The notes: a model not told the origin generated them from the letters alone. Shown: positions 31,337 to 40,180, numbered from the stretch's first letter. The stretch is 64,000 nucleotides of DNA from Aquitalea denitrificans (GCF_009856625.1 NZ_CP047241.1:992001-1056000), one strand, 5' to 3'. Program-made: numbers and translations.

Positions 31337-33837
31337 GACAGCAGGCTCTGCAGGGCGCGCACTTCTTCGGCGCTGTCGCAATCCAGCGCTTGCTGCGCCA
31401 GCTCGGCCAGTTTGGCAAAGTCGCTGCCACGCAGGCGGGCCTTGACGCTGGCGATGTCACGCGGGCTCATCGACAGTTCGTTGACACCCAGACCGGTGAG
31501 CAGGGCGGCACCGAAGGGGTCGCCGGCAATGCCGCCGCACACGCCTACCCAGCGGCCATGCTGGGCAGCACCTTGTACCGTCTGGTGGATCAGGCGCAGC
31601 ACTGCCGGGTGCAGGCTGTCGGCTTCGGCGGCCAGCTCCGGATGCTGACGGTCGATGGCCAGTGCGTACTGGGTGAGGTCGTTGGTGCCGATGGAGAAGA
31701 AGTCCACATGCTCGGCCAGCTTGTCGGCCAGGGTGGCGGCGGCGGGCACTTCCACCATGATGCCGATCGGCACCACCGGGGCGTTCAGCTCGCGGCGAAT
31801 GCCTTCGCACAGGCCCTTCAGGCGGGTGATTTCCTTCAGCGAGGTAATCATCGGGAACATGATGGACAGCGGCTGGCCACCACGGGCGGCGCGGTACAGC
31901 GCACGCAGCTGCGGTTCCAGCAGGTCGCGGCGGCGCAGCAGCAGACGGGCACCACGCATGCCGAGGAAGGGGTTCTCCTCGTGCGGCAGGTTGAGGTAGG
32001 GCACTTGCTTGTCGCCGCCGATATCCAGCGTGCGCACGATCAGCGGGCGGCCTTCCAGCGCCTGCAGCATGGCCTGGTAGGTGGCGAACTGTTCTTCTTC
32101 GTCCGGGCTGTCGTCACGTTCCAGGAACAGGAATTCGGTACGCATCAGGCCCACGCCTTCGGCACCGGCGGCGGTGGCGGTGGCCACCTGGTCCGGGCGG
32201 TTGACGTTGGCAGCCACTTCCACGCTGTGGCCGTCACGGGTCTGGGCCGGCAGGCTGCGTTCGGCTTCTTCGCGTTCCTTGCGCAGCTGCTGTTGCGCCA
32301 TCCAGTCGCGGGCGGATTTCAGGTCGGCTTCGCCCGGATTCAGGTAGAGGCGGCCAGCCTGGCCATCCAGAATCGCCGCCGTGCCATTGGCTACGCCAAG
32401 CAGGCCGGGGCCGCCGGCTACCAGTGCCGGCAGGCCGAGGGTGCGCGCCAGGATGGCGGTATGGGAAGTCGGGCCGCCCTGAGCGGTGGCCAGGCCAATC
32501 ACCTTGTTGGTATCCAGCCCGGCGGTGTCGGACGGCGACAGGTCGCTGGCCAGCAGAATGCAGTTGTCCGGCAGGTCGGACAGGGTGGTTGCTTGCAGGC
32601 TGGGGTCGATCTTGCCCAGCACGCGGCGGCCCACGTCGCGCAGGTCGGCGGCACGGGCGGCCAGCAACTGGTTGCCCAGCGCGGCCAGACGGTCGGCCAG
32701 GCGCTCCACGGCCTGATGCCAGGACCAGGCCACGCCGTGGCCTTCCACCATCAGTTGGCAGGACAGGGTGATCAGGTCGGTATCGCTCAGCAGTTCGGCC
32801 TGGGCCTTGAAAATGGCGGCTTCGGCATTACCCAGACGCTGGGCGGTGTCTTCGGCCAGCTTGGCCAGTTCGGCGCGGGTATCGGCCAGCGCGGCATGCA
32901 GTTTGTCACCAGCTTCGGCCAGGGCCAGCGGGTGGTCGGGAATTGCCGGCAGGCCGTGGGTCAGCACATGCACCTGACCGATGGCCAGACCGGGGCTGGC
33001 ACTGATGCCGGCCACTTCCAGCGGGTGGCCCGGCGGCTGCCAGTTGTTTTCGCTACGCTGGGCCTGGGCTTTTTGCGCGGCCAGTGCGGCGTCGGTTTGT
33101 TCCTGCGCAGTCAGGCGGGTCATCACCCCTTGCAGGGCTTGCAGCAGGGCGGCGGCATCGCTGCCTTCGGCGGATACCACCAGCCGGTCGCCGCGTTGCA
33201 GGCCCAGTTGCAGCAGGGAAATCATGTTCTTGGCGTCGGCTACATGGTGGCCGTGACGCACTTGTACCTGTGCCGCGTACTGGCGGGCGGTTTCCACCCA
33301 GGCGGTGGCCGGACGGGCATGCAGGCCATTGGGGTAGTCCACTTGCCATTCAAACATTTCGGCCAGATCGCCAGCCGGCTGCTGCGGCGCAGCCGGTGCG
33401 GCAGCGGTGTCGGACAGGGCGGCAATCAGGTCTTGCGGGTTGCTGGTGGCAAACAGCTGCTGCAGGAGGGGTTCGTCTTGCAGCAAGCGGGTGAGCCGAC
33501 GCAGCAGCTGGATGTGTTCGTCCGATTGCGCAGCAATGGCAAACAGCAAATGGGTGGTCTGGCCAGGATTCCATTCCAGACCCTGCGGAATCTGCAGGAT
33601 GGCAATGCCGGTGCGCTTGATCAGGTGGCGGTCTTCCACCATGCCGTGCGGAATGGAGACGCCATGGCCTAGAAAGGTATTGGCCACGGCTTCGCGTGCC
33701 AGCAGGCTGTCGATATAGGCGGCGTCAATACAGCCGGCATTGGCCAGCAACTGGCCGGCCTGGCGGATGGCATCTTCCTTGCTGGCCGGAGCGGTGGCAA
33801 GGCAAATCAGTTCCGGATGGATCAGATCGTGCGACAT
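31333..33837 (-). CDS. fruB: PTS multiphosphoryl transfer protein (EIIA-HPr-EI)
   Basis: 834-residue fusion carrying all soluble phosphotransfer steps for fructose. An EIIA(Fru) domain (1-~145) has its active His in GVSIPHGM. An HPr domain (~170-260) starts YPNGLHARPATAWVE with the phospho-His in LHARPA. Enzyme I follows, with the phospho-His in GGPTSHTAILARTLGLPAL and the PEP-binding GVGLMRTEFLFLERD and SIGTNDLTQYALAIDR. This domain order is that of the Pseudomonas/Xanthomonas fructose systems. The start at 33837 has AGGAG 11 nt upstream. It is the first gene of the operon, divergent from fruR. Confidence 0.95.
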   Translation of the reverse strand: MSHDLIHPELICLATAPASKEDAIRQAGQLLANAGCIDAAYIDSLLAREAVANTFLGHGVSIPHGMVEDRHLIKRTGIAILQIPQGLEWNPGQTTHLLFAIAAQSDEHIQLLRRLTRLLQDEPLLQQLFATSNPQDLIAALSDTAAAPAAPQQPAGDLAEMFEWQVDYPNGLHARPATAWVETARQYAAQVQVRHGHHVADAKNMISLLQLGLQRGDRLVVSAEGSDAAALLQALQGVMTRLTAQEQTDAALAAQKAQAQRSENNWQPPGHPLEVAGISASPGLAIGQVHVLTHGLPAIPDHPLALAEAGDKLHAALADTRAELAKLAEDTAQRLGNAEAAIFKAQAELLSDTDLITLSCQLMVEGHGVAWSWHQAVERLADRLAALGNQLLAARAADLRDVGRRVLGKIDPSLQATTLSDLPDNCILLASDLSPSDTAGLDTNKVIGLATAQGGPTSHTAILARTLGLPALVAGGPGLLGVANGTAAILDGQAGRLYLNPGEADLKSARDWMAQQQLRKEREEAERSLPAQTRDGHSVEVAANVNRPDQVATATAAGAEGVGLMRTEFLFLERDDSPDEEEQFATYQAMLQALEGRPLIVRTLDIGGDKQVPYLNLPHEENPFLGMRGARLLLRRRDLLEPQLRALYRAARGGQPLSIMFPMITSLKEITRLKGLCEGIRRELNAPVVPIGIMVEVPAAATLADKLAEHVDFFSIGTNDLTQYALAIDRQHPELAAEADSLHPAVLRLIHQTVQGAAQHGRWVGVCGGIAGDPFGAALLTGLGVNELSMSPRDIASVKARLRGSDFAKLAELAQQALDCDSAEEVRALQSLLS

Positions 33838-33924
33838 CGGGAGTGGTCTCCTGGTACTGTTATTTTGCTGCATTGCACCCAAAAATGGGCTGTGCTGGCT
33901 ATTGTCTGGCGTTGCGTTGCTGGC

Positions 33925-33953
33925 ATTGAAATCGATTACACAACACCTGTCAA
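33925..33953 (-). promoter_or_regulatory. Candidate fruB promoter overlapped by FruR operator
   Basis: On the minus strand there is a consensus -35 TTGACA (33948-33953), a 17-nt spacer and a -10-like TTCAAT (33925-33930). The operator-like site TGAAATCGATTACA (33927-33940) covers the -10 and most of the spacer, an ideal place for repression by the divergent LacI-type regulator. Confidence 0.6.
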
Positions 33954-33971
33954 TATTGATCGTAGATCATC

Positions 33972-33999
33972 TTGATCAAACACGACTTCAATCTTTAAT
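33972..33999 (+). promoter_or_regulatory. Candidate fruR promoter
   Basis: TTGATC (33972-33977), 16-nt spacer, TTTAAT (33994-33999), reading toward fruR. It would give a leader of about 70 nt. The TTGATC box is part of the palindrome TTGATCAA. Confidence 0.4.
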
Positions 34000-34061
34000 G
34001 ATCCTTGTAATTAAAGGCTTGCAAAGCATTTTTACTTGATGCAGGATCACGACAACCTGAC

Positions 34062-34075
34062 TGAAAACGATTGCA
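34062..34075 (+). promoter_or_regulatory. Candidate FruR operator at the fruR start
   Basis: TGAAAACGATTGCA ends 2 nt before the fruR ATG. It matches the fruB-proximal site TGAAATCGATTACA at 12 of 14 positions, with the central CG usual in LacI-family operators. It suggests autoregulation by blocking elongation or initiation. Confidence 0.55.
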
Positions 34076-34077
34076 AA

Positions 34078-35073
34078 ATGACGGTACGCATCAAGGATGT
34101 AGCCCGGGCTGCCGGGGTGTCGGTGGCGACAGTGTCACGGGCGCTGGGCGATGGCCCGGTTAGCGATGAGCTGCGCAAGAAAGTGGAGGCTGCCGTGGCC
34201 GCCACCGGCTATCTACCCAATCTGTCGGCACGTCGGCTGCGCTCTCAGCATAGTCATACCATTGGCCTGATTGTGTCTGATATCCGCAATCCCTTCTTTA
34301 CCGCGGTCAGCCGGGCGGTGGAGGATGCTGCTTACGCGGTGGGCATGCGCGTTATCCTGTGCAATACCGACGAAAATCCGCAAAAAGAAGCCATGTACCT
34401 GCGCCTGATGCAGGAGGAGCGGGTCACCGGGGTCATCTTCGCCCCTACCCGTGCCACCGCGCAGAAGCTGGACCCGAAGCAACTGGGCTTCCCGGTGGTG
34501 CTGATCGATCGTGCTGCGCCGCCGGGGCAGGCTGATGCCGTGGTGCTGGACAATGCTGAAGCAGCCAGCCAGTTGGTGGAGCATTTGCTGCAACAGGGCT
34601 ATCGCCGCATTGGTGGCCTGTTTGGCAACACCAGTACCACCGGGGCCGAGCGCCATGCCGGTGTGCTGGCTGCCATGCAGCAGCATGGTTTGCAGGCAGA
34701 AGCACGCTTTATCGCTCCCACGCCGGAAGCAGCGGAGCAGGCGATGAATGACTGGTTGCGTGAGTCTTCGACGCCACAGGCGTTGATTGCCAGTAATGGC
34801 TTGGTGTTGCTGGGCATGTTGCGCGGTGCGCGTAAGGCCGGTATTGCCATTCCGCAGCAGCTGGCGCTGGCCGGTTTTGACAATGACAACTGGACCGAGC
34901 TGGCCGGACCCGGCCTGACGGTGATCGAACAGCCGGTGTACGACATTGGCCGCACCGCCATGAAGATGCTGCTGGAGCGGCTGGAAGACCCGGCACGCAG
35001 CGCGCGCAAGGTGGTGCTGTCCGGGCGCTTGATCGAACGCGGCTCAACCATGCGACTGCCGCAGGACAAGTAG
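34078..35073 (+). CDS. fruR: LacI-family transcriptional regulator of fructose genes
   Basis: 331-residue LacI/GalR regulator. The N-terminal headpiece VRIKDVARAAGVSVATVSRALGDGPVSDELRKKVEAAVAATGYLPNLSARRLR binds DNA. The ligand domain starts at HTIGLIVSDIRNPFFTAVSRAVEDAA and includes ALAGFDNDNWTELAGPGLTVIEQP. I start at 34078 by homology to the family's usual MxTIKDVA beginning, although no ribosome site is visible; an alternative ATG at 34039 adds 13 polar residues. It is divergent from fruB-fruK-fruA, with operator-like sites near both starts, so it is probably the fructose repressor responding to fructose 1-phosphate (inference from related systems). Confidence 0.87.
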   Translation: MTVRIKDVARAAGVSVATVSRALGDGPVSDELRKKVEAAVAATGYLPNLSARRLRSQHSHTIGLIVSDIRNPFFTAVSRAVEDAAYAVGMRVILCNTDENPQKEAMYLRLMQEERVTGVIFAPTRATAQKLDPKQLGFPVVLIDRAAPPGQADAVVLDNAEAASQLVEHLLQQGYRRIGGLFGNTSTTGAERHAGVLAAMQQHGLQAEARFIAPTPEAAEQAMNDWLRESSTPQALIASNGLVLLGMLRGARKAGIAIPQQLALAGFDNDNWTELAGPGLTVIEQPVYDIGRTAMKMLLERLEDPARSARKVVLSGRLIERGSTMRLPQDK

Positions 35074-35151
35074 TGTTGCCAACCATGTCGGCAAGCTAGT
35101 AGTGCAATGGGCGCCAGGGAGCGCCCATTTTCTTGCTGCTTGCATGAGAGT

Positions 35152-36057
35152 TCAGAGTGCTTCCAGGCTGGCAAAGCGCTGCTCCAGTCCATCCAGCAGC
35201 AAGCGGGTCTTGGTGGGTAGCAGGCTGCGATTGGGAATGAGGGCGTAGGCTTTCAGTGGGGGTAATTGCCAGTCGGGCAGAATCTGCTCCAGCAGCATGG
35301 CAGCCTGTGCTGCAGCAAAATTGCGCGATACCAGGCAGATCCCGCGCCCGGCAATGGCGGCCTGCAGCCGCAGACCCGCATTGGCGCTTTGCAGCAACAG
35401 CGGCTGCGTCAACTGGTAGTGTCGGCCATCAGCATGCCGGAATTGCCAGGGCAGGGCGGTAGCGGCCCCTAATAGCGGCCAGTCGGCAAGTTCTGCCGGG
35501 TGTTGTGGTCTGCCGCGTTGCTGCAACAGGGCTGGCGCAGCAAACAGGCCTTGCTGCAAGGTATACAGACGCTTGCCCAATTGGCCGGAATCCGGCAGCG
35601 GCTGGCTGGTCATCACAAAACTCAGGTCGTAGCCACTGCTGAGTGGGTCGATCAGGCTGCTGACTACATCCACTTCGATATGCAGAGCTGGGTGGGCCTG
35701 CATGATGTCGCACAGCACCGGGCTCAGGTGCAGGCTGGCAAATTCATAGGGAGATGCAATGCGCAATGTGCCGCTTAGCGGCGCTTCGGCATGGCCTTGC
35801 AGATGGTCGGCGATGTCTTCCAGTCGTGAAAACAGCGGCCCGATTTCTGTCAGCAACTGAAAGCCGGCTTCGGTCAGGCGCAGGCGGCGCGTGCTGCGTT
35901 CCAGCAAGCGCAAACCCAGTCTTTGCTCCAACCGGGAGATTGCGGTGCTGACTGTCGATTTGGGCAGTTGTAACCGTTCGGCCGCCCGGCTGAAACTACC
36001 CAGTTGCGCTACACAGCCAAACAGATGCCAGTCATTCCAGTCGTTTGTACGTGACAT
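35152..36057 (-). CDS. LysR-family transcriptional regulator
   Basis: 301-residue LysR protein. The winged helix-turn-helix is NDWHLFGCVAQLGSFSRAAERLQLPKSTVSTAISRLEQRLGLRLLERSTRRLRLTEAG (8-65), followed by a substrate-binding domain (GTLRIASPYEFASLHL; SSGYDLSFVMTSQPLPDSG). The AERLQLPKSTVSTAI recognition region and the ligand domain resemble the large DsdC/AaeR-like group. It is divergent from a DHA2 exporter with a palindrome-rich 92-bp gap between them, so it likely controls the exporter. The inducer is unknown. Confidence 0.9.
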   Translation of the reverse strand: MSRTNDWNDWHLFGCVAQLGSFSRAAERLQLPKSTVSTAISRLEQRLGLRLLERSTRRLRLTEAGFQLLTEIGPLFSRLEDIADHLQGHAEAPLSGTLRIASPYEFASLHLSPVLCDIMQAHPALHIEVDVVSSLIDPLSSGYDLSFVMTSQPLPDSGQLGKRLYTLQQGLFAAPALLQQRGRPQHPAELADWPLLGAATALPWQFRHADGRHYQLTQPLLLQSANAGLRLQAAIAGRGICLVSRNFAAAQAAMLLEQILPDWQLPPLKAYALIPNRSLLPTKTRLLLDGLEQRFASLEAL

Positions 36058-36091
36058 TGAATAATCATTTCAAAAATGGCAGTTTATTCAA
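36057..36091. promoter_or_regulatory. Inverted repeat at the lysR start
   Basis: TTGAATAA (36057-36064) and TTATTCAA (36084-36091) form an 8-bp perfect inverted repeat with 19-nt spacing, starting within the first codon of the LysR gene. Suitable for a LysR-type site and autoregulation. Confidence 0.45.
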
Positions 36092-36100
36092 CATAGCATG

Positions 36101-36114
36101 GTCACTATAGTGAC
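36101..36114. promoter_or_regulatory. Perfect 14-bp palindrome before the exporter gene
   Basis: GTCACTATAGTGAC is a perfect palindrome containing TATAGT, which could serve as a -10 box for the exporter (weak -35 TTTATT 17 nt upstream). An operator overlapping the -10 would suit regulation by the divergent LysR protein or by another regulator. Confidence 0.5.
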
Positions 36115-36149
36115 TGCGACACCATACCTTTTCCCGAGCTTTCTGTTTG

Positions 36150-37667
36150 ATGCCTGATTACCCCGTTTTGCTGCAAGCCCATCCCGAATGTCGCCCCTGG
36201 CAGGTTCGGCTGTTTGGCCTCACCCTGGGTCTGGTGACTGGGGCGGATTTTGTGGCCGTCGGCATGATGGGGGTGGCGGGCGGGGCGATCCAGGGCGGGG
36301 TGGCGGCGGCTCCGCAGGAATATCTGTGGGCGCTGACCAGCTTTGCCGTGGGCGCGGTGCTGGTCAACCTGCTACTGGGGCGCTTTGCCACCCTGATCAG
36401 CTATCGCCGCTATACCCAGTGGGCCTTGCTGTTGTTCATGGCTGGCAGTGTGGGCTGTGCCCTGGCTGAAGGCATCACCAGTCTGGCGCTGGCGCGGCTG
36501 TTTCAGGGCGTGGGCGGCGGCGGGCTGTTTACCGCCTCGCGCATTCTGTTGCAGCTGGTGGCTCAGCCCAGAGAGCGCAAGCCGCTGATGTATGGTTTTT
36601 TGCTTGGGCTGTTCGGACTGTCCGGCATTGCTCCCTGGCTGTCCGCTCTGCTGGTGGAAGACTGGGGCTGGCAGGCCATCTTCTGGCTGCAGGCCGGCTT
36701 TGTCCCGCTGTTGCTGGTGCTGGTCAATATCAGCTATCCACGCAATGCCGGTATGCCTACGCGTACCCAGGCTGGAGAACTGGACTGGCTGGCGGTGGCG
36801 GCATTGGGGTTGGGCGCGTTGCTGGTCTTGCATACGCTGGAGGATCTGCGTTTTCTGCGATTTTCTGCCCGGCCCGGAATGTGGCTGGCCTTGCTGGCTG
36901 GTGTGGCCTTGCTGTTGCTGGCCTGGCGGCGCCTCCATACCCACCCGGACCCCTGGTTGCAACTGCATGCGGTATTGCGACGGCGTTATCTGATGGGGCT
37001 GGCTTTTTATGCGCTTTACTACCTGTGCAACGGGATTTGGTCTTACCTGCTGTCTGCCATGCTGCAACACGGGCTGGGTTTTGACTTTGTTACCACCGGC
37101 TGGGCCATGAGCATGGGCAGCCTGGTGACGGTGGTGATGGCATTGTCCTATTTGTATGCCAGTCGCTGGCTGACACGGCGTCATCATGTGCTGGCACTGG
37201 GTTTTGGCCTGCTATTGCTCTGTAGTGTGTGGCTGTCACACGTGGCCATGCCTGGCGCTGCACTGGCCAGCGTACTGCCAGCCATCCTGCTGCACGGCCT
37301 GGTGCCGGTGCTGTCGGTATTGCAGATTGCGGCCATGACCTATGCCGAGGTGCAGGCAGAGGATTTTGCCCATGCCTATCAGCTGAAAAACATCCTGCGT
37401 GAACTGGCCATGGCCATGGGAACCGGTTTGGCTGCCTTGCAGTTGCAAGCGGGAGAGTCAGTGGCCCGCATGAGCCTGCTGGATCGTCTGGACGCCCTCA
37501 GCCTGAGGCACTGGGGAATGGGGCTGGACCTGCCTGATCTTGCGCGTTTGTCGGCCCAGGTGACGCAGCAGGAGGTATTGATTGCCTGCGACCACGCCTT
37601 GCTGGCCCTGGCCTTGCTGTCCGGACTGGCCATGGTGATGGCGCTGTGGCAAAGGGATTTGCGCTGA
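36150..37667 (+). CDS. MFS exporter, DHA2 family
   Basis: 505-residue transporter with about 14 membrane segments, the DHA2/EmrB type of drug or metabolite exporter. It has LARLFQGVGGGGLFTASRILLQLVAQPRERKPLMYGFLLGLFGLSGIAPWLSALLVEDWGWQAIFWLQ, which matches motif C and the helix 4-5 region of the family. An unusual feature is the abundance of His/Arg loops such as WLTRRHHVLALG. Divergent from a LysR regulator. The ATG at 36150 is used; a TTG three bases earlier adds one codon. No membrane-fusion partner gene lies beside it. Substrate unknown. Confidence 0.9.
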   Translation: MPDYPVLLQAHPECRPWQVRLFGLTLGLVTGADFVAVGMMGVAGGAIQGGVAAAPQEYLWALTSFAVGAVLVNLLLGRFATLISYRRYTQWALLLFMAGSVGCALAEGITSLALARLFQGVGGGGLFTASRILLQLVAQPRERKPLMYGFLLGLFGLSGIAPWLSALLVEDWGWQAIFWLQAGFVPLLLVLVNISYPRNAGMPTRTQAGELDWLAVAALGLGALLVLHTLEDLRFLRFSARPGMWLALLAGVALLLLAWRRLHTHPDPWLQLHAVLRRRYLMGLAFYALYYLCNGIWSYLLSAMLQHGLGFDFVTTGWAMSMGSLVTVVMALSYLYASRWLTRRHHVLALGFGLLLLCSVWLSHVAMPGAALASVLPAILLHGLVPVLSVLQIAAMTYAEVQAEDFAHAYQLKNILRELAMAMGTGLAALQLQAGESVARMSLLDRLDALSLRHWGMGLDLPDLARLSAQVTQQEVLIACDHALLALALLSGLAMVMALWQRDLR

Positions 37668-37682
37668 TGCAGTGCAGTAAAT

Positions 37683-37712
37683 GCAGACACCCCGTCAAGG
37701 CGGGGTGTCTGC
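37683..37712. terminator. Bidirectional terminator-like hairpin
   Basis: GCAGACACCCCG (37683-37694) and its exact complement 37701-37712 with a 6-nt loop, between the converging exporter and cytochrome b561 genes. T content on either flank is low, so termination efficiency is uncertain. Confidence 0.65.
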
Positions 37713-37719
37713 GTGGATA

Positions 37720-38268
37720 TCAGGGGCGAATCGGCCCGGTCAGACGGGTGAGGGTGTCGTCCTTGACAAAGCGGTGGTGCCAGACTGCCGCTGCCGCATG
37801 GAAAATGGCCAGCCACAGCAAGAGGTTGCCCAGCGCCTCGTGAATTTCCTTCAGGTTGTGCGCGGTTTCCTTGCCCAGTGAGAAGAACACCGGCAGCGTG
37901 CTACCCAGGAAAACCACATCCTTGCCATTGCCCTGCACAATGGCGATGCCCAGTACCGGCAGGGCCAGCATCAGTGCATACAGCAACCAGTGTGCCGCGT
38001 GAGCCAGCAGCATGGCGGCCGGCTGCGGTGCCGGGGTGATGTCAGGTACGCGGTTGGCCAGTCGCCACAGCAGGCGCGGCAGGAACAGCAACAGCACGAT
38101 GATGCCAGCCTGGAAATGGCCGGACTTCAGGAAGTCACGCAGCGGGCTACCCTTGGGCGCAATATCCTTGAATTCGATGAAAACCAGTGCGGCAATCACG
38201 GCCAGTGCACTCAGCCAATGCAGGGCACGTGCCAGACGGCCATAACTGTGTTGCGAATTTTTCAGCAT
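37720..38268 (-). CDS. Cytochrome b561 family protein
   Basis: 182-residue di-haem membrane cytochrome of the bacterial b561 (YodB/CybB) family with four membrane helices. Haem ligand candidates are His in RALHWLSA, KSGHFQAG, AHWLLYALML and ETAHNLKEIHEALGN; FHAAAAVWHHRFVKDDTLTRL closes the protein as in the family. AGGGG lies 8 nt before the ATG. It probably passes electrons from quinol (superoxide:quinone chemistry in E. coli CybB). No operon partner. Confidence 0.92.
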   Translation of the reverse strand: MLKNSQHSYGRLARALHWLSALAVIAALVFIEFKDIAPKGSPLRDFLKSGHFQAGIIVLLLFLPRLLWRLANRVPDITPAPQPAAMLLAHAAHWLLYALMLALPVLGIAIVQGNGKDVVFLGSTLPVFFSLGKETAHNLKEIHEALGNLLLWLAIFHAAAAVWHHRFVKDDTLTRLTGPIRP

Positions 38269-38342
38269 ATTAAGTTCCCCTTGACCATGGGTGAGTCCAG
38301 ATTGATTGGATGAGATGTTAATCAGCCTTTATTAAAGCAGAC

Positions 38343-38789
38343 TTAATCCTGCCGGCTATTGTCCATGCTTGGCAAAACTGAGCAACGGATGACTGCAAGC
38401 TTGTCGGCAGGCTGCCAGCCATCAGGCTTCAAGATCTTGCCATCAGCGCGGCGCACCACCTTGCCATTTATCTGCTTGCGCAGGTTGGCCTGGTGGATGG
38501 CATCGGTCATGGCTTCCACTGGCATGCCTTGCGACAACAGCAAGCCGGTCAGTACGTTCAGTACATCCACACCCTCTGCGGTAAGTTCGGCCATGCGGCG
38601 TTGTTGCTCATCCCTACTGCATGCGCCCATTTGTTTGAATTCTTGCAGCGCATGCAGGAACTCGGCCATTTCTTCGTGCAGCATGTTTTCCCACATTGCC
38701 AGCGTGTTGCAATGCAGGCCGGGCTGACTGGGGGCCGGTAGGTCGAACTGCTGCATGAATTCGCGGCGAATGGCGTAGAGATTGCTCAT
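38343..38789 (-). CDS. MazG-like nucleotide pyrophosphohydrolase
   Basis: 148-residue all-alpha NTP pyrophosphohydrolase-like protein (COG4696/MazG superfamily). Metal-binding acidic residues appear in LHEEMAEFLHALQEF (EExxE-like) and in AEGVDVLNVLTGLLL. The C-terminus RRADGKILKPDGWQPADK is typical of the short phage- and plasmid-like members. It would hydrolyse (d)NTPs to monophosphates. The ribosome site is weak, and the upstream 38800-38850 is AT-rich (TATATA), a likely promoter. Confidence 0.82.
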   Translation of the reverse strand: MSNLYAIRREFMQQFDLPAPSQPGLHCNTLAMWENMLHEEMAEFLHALQEFKQMGACSRDEQQRRMAELTAEGVDVLNVLTGLLLSQGMPVEAMTDAIHQANLRKQINGKVVRRADGKILKPDGWQPADKLAVIRCSVLPSMDNSRQD

Positions 38790-38850
38790 CTTGTTGTATC
38801 TTTGTTTGTGTTGATATCTATATATTGTGTTTTTTGATGATTATTGGCAA

Positions 38851-38872
38851 TAAAAAAGCCCGCAGAACGGGC
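38851..38872 (-). terminator. Rho-independent terminator of aroA
   Basis: Minus strand GCCCG, loop TTCTG, CGGGC, then TTTTTTA. It lies 22 nt after the aroA stop. Confidence 0.88.
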
Positions 38873-38893
38873 GTGGTGCTGGTGTGGGTGTAG

Positions 38894-40180
38894 TCAGCCG
38901 TGCAGGGTGGCCAGGACCTCGAAGTAGTCCGGGAAGGTCTTGGCCACGCATTTGGGGTCGTTGATGATGACCGGAGCGCCCAGTAAGGAAACCAGCGAGA
39001 AGCACATGGCCATGCGGTGGTCGTCGTAGGTATCGATCTGTGCATCAGCTATCAGGTGGGCGGGCGGGGTGATGCGGATGTAGTCCTGGCCTTCTTCCAC
39101 GGTGGCACCCAGCTTGCGCAGCTCGGTGGCCATGGCGGACAGGCGGTCGGTTTCTTTCACGCGCCAGCTTTCGATATTGCGCAGCGTGGTGGTGCCATCA
39201 GCGGCCAGCGCAGCCACGGCAATGGTCATGGCGGCATCGGGAATGTGGTTGAGGTCGACATCAATGGCCTTGAGCTTGCCGTTGGCAGCCGCTTCAATCC
39301 AGTTGTCGCCCATGGTGATGGAAACGCCCATCTGGCGCAGGGTGTCGGCAAACTTCACATCACCCTGAATGCTGTTGTTACCCACGCCTTCCACCCGTAC
39401 CGGGCCACCGGCCAGTGCACCTGCGGCCAAGAAGTATGATGCGCTGGAGGCATCGCCCTCTACATGCACCTCGCCCGGAGAGATATAGTGTTGGCTGCCC
39501 GGAATGACGAAGCGCTGCCAGCCCTGGCGTTCTACCCGTACGCCAAAGCGGGACATCAGGTTGAGGGTGATTTCGATATAGGGCTTGGAGATCAGCTCGC
39601 CGACCACTTCGATGGTGGCGGTTTCTCCGGTCAGCGGCAGCGCCATCAGCAGGGCAGTCAGGAACTGGCTGGAAACATTGCCCTTGACCGGAATCACTTC
39701 GCCAGCGCGCAGGCTGGCCGGGCTGATCGCCAGTGGTGGATAGCCGGGGTTGCCCTGATAGCTGATGTCGGCACCGGCAATGCGCAGTGCATCCACCAGG
39801 TCGCCGATCGGGCGTTCGTGCATGCGTGCCACGCCGGACAAATGATAATTGCCCTGCATCAGCGCCAGTGCGGCGGTCAGCGGACGGAAGGCGGTGCCGG
39901 CATTACCCAGGAACAGGTCGGCGCTCTTGACCGGAAACTCGCCACCCACACCCTGCACCCGGAAATCACGGCTGTTGCCGATCTGCTCTACCTGCACGCC
40001 CAGCAGTCCAAGCGCCGCCTGCATATGGCGGATGTCGTCCGAATCCAGCAGGTCGCGTACCAGCGTGCTGCCGCTGGACAGTGCCGCCAGCAGCAAGGTG
40101 CGATTGGAGATGCTTTTGGAGCCGGGCAGTTTGATGGTGCCGGCAAGGTGCGGAGTCGGAGTGAGGCGGAGCTGTTCCAT
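38894..40180 (-). CDS. aroA: 3-phosphoshikimate 1-carboxyvinyltransferase (EPSP synthase)
   Basis: 428-residue enzyme of the shikimate pathway joining shikimate 3-phosphate and PEP. Signatures: GTIKLPGSKSISNRTLLLAALSSG near the start, LFLGNAGTAFRPLTAALAL (PEP site; class I-like), RPIGDLVDALR, and DHRMAMCFSLVSLLGAPVII near the end. The start at 40180 (MEQLRLTP) is favoured over an in-frame ATG at 40237 because the family begins a few residues before the LPGSKS motif. It is monocistronic here and divergent from cmk. Confidence 0.96.
   Translation of the reverse strand: MEQLRLTPTPHLAGTIKLPGSKSISNRTLLLAALSSGSTLVRDLLDSDDIRHMQAALGLLGVQVEQIGNSRDFRVQGVGGEFPVKSADLFLGNAGTAFRPLTAALALMQGNYHLSGVARMHERPIGDLVDALRIAGADISYQGNPGYPPLAISPASLRAGEVIPVKGNVSSQFLTALLMALPLTGETATIEVVGELISKPYIEITLNLMSRFGVRVERQGWQRFVIPGSQHYISPGEVHVEGDASSASYFLAAGALAGGPVRVEGVGNNSIQGDVKFADTLRQMGVSITMGDNWIEAAANGKLKAIDVDLNHIPDAAMTIAVAALAADGTTTLRNIESWRVKETDRLSAMATELRKLGATVEEGQDYIRITPPAHLIADAQIDTYDDHRMAMCFSLVSLLGAPVIINDPKCVAKTFPDYFEVLATLHG

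Noticed and set aside
31390..33672. 760-residue plus-strand frame across fruB
   Set aside because: Antisense shadow of the EIIA-HPr-EI gene; Gln/His/Gly-rich, no domain, no ribosome site.
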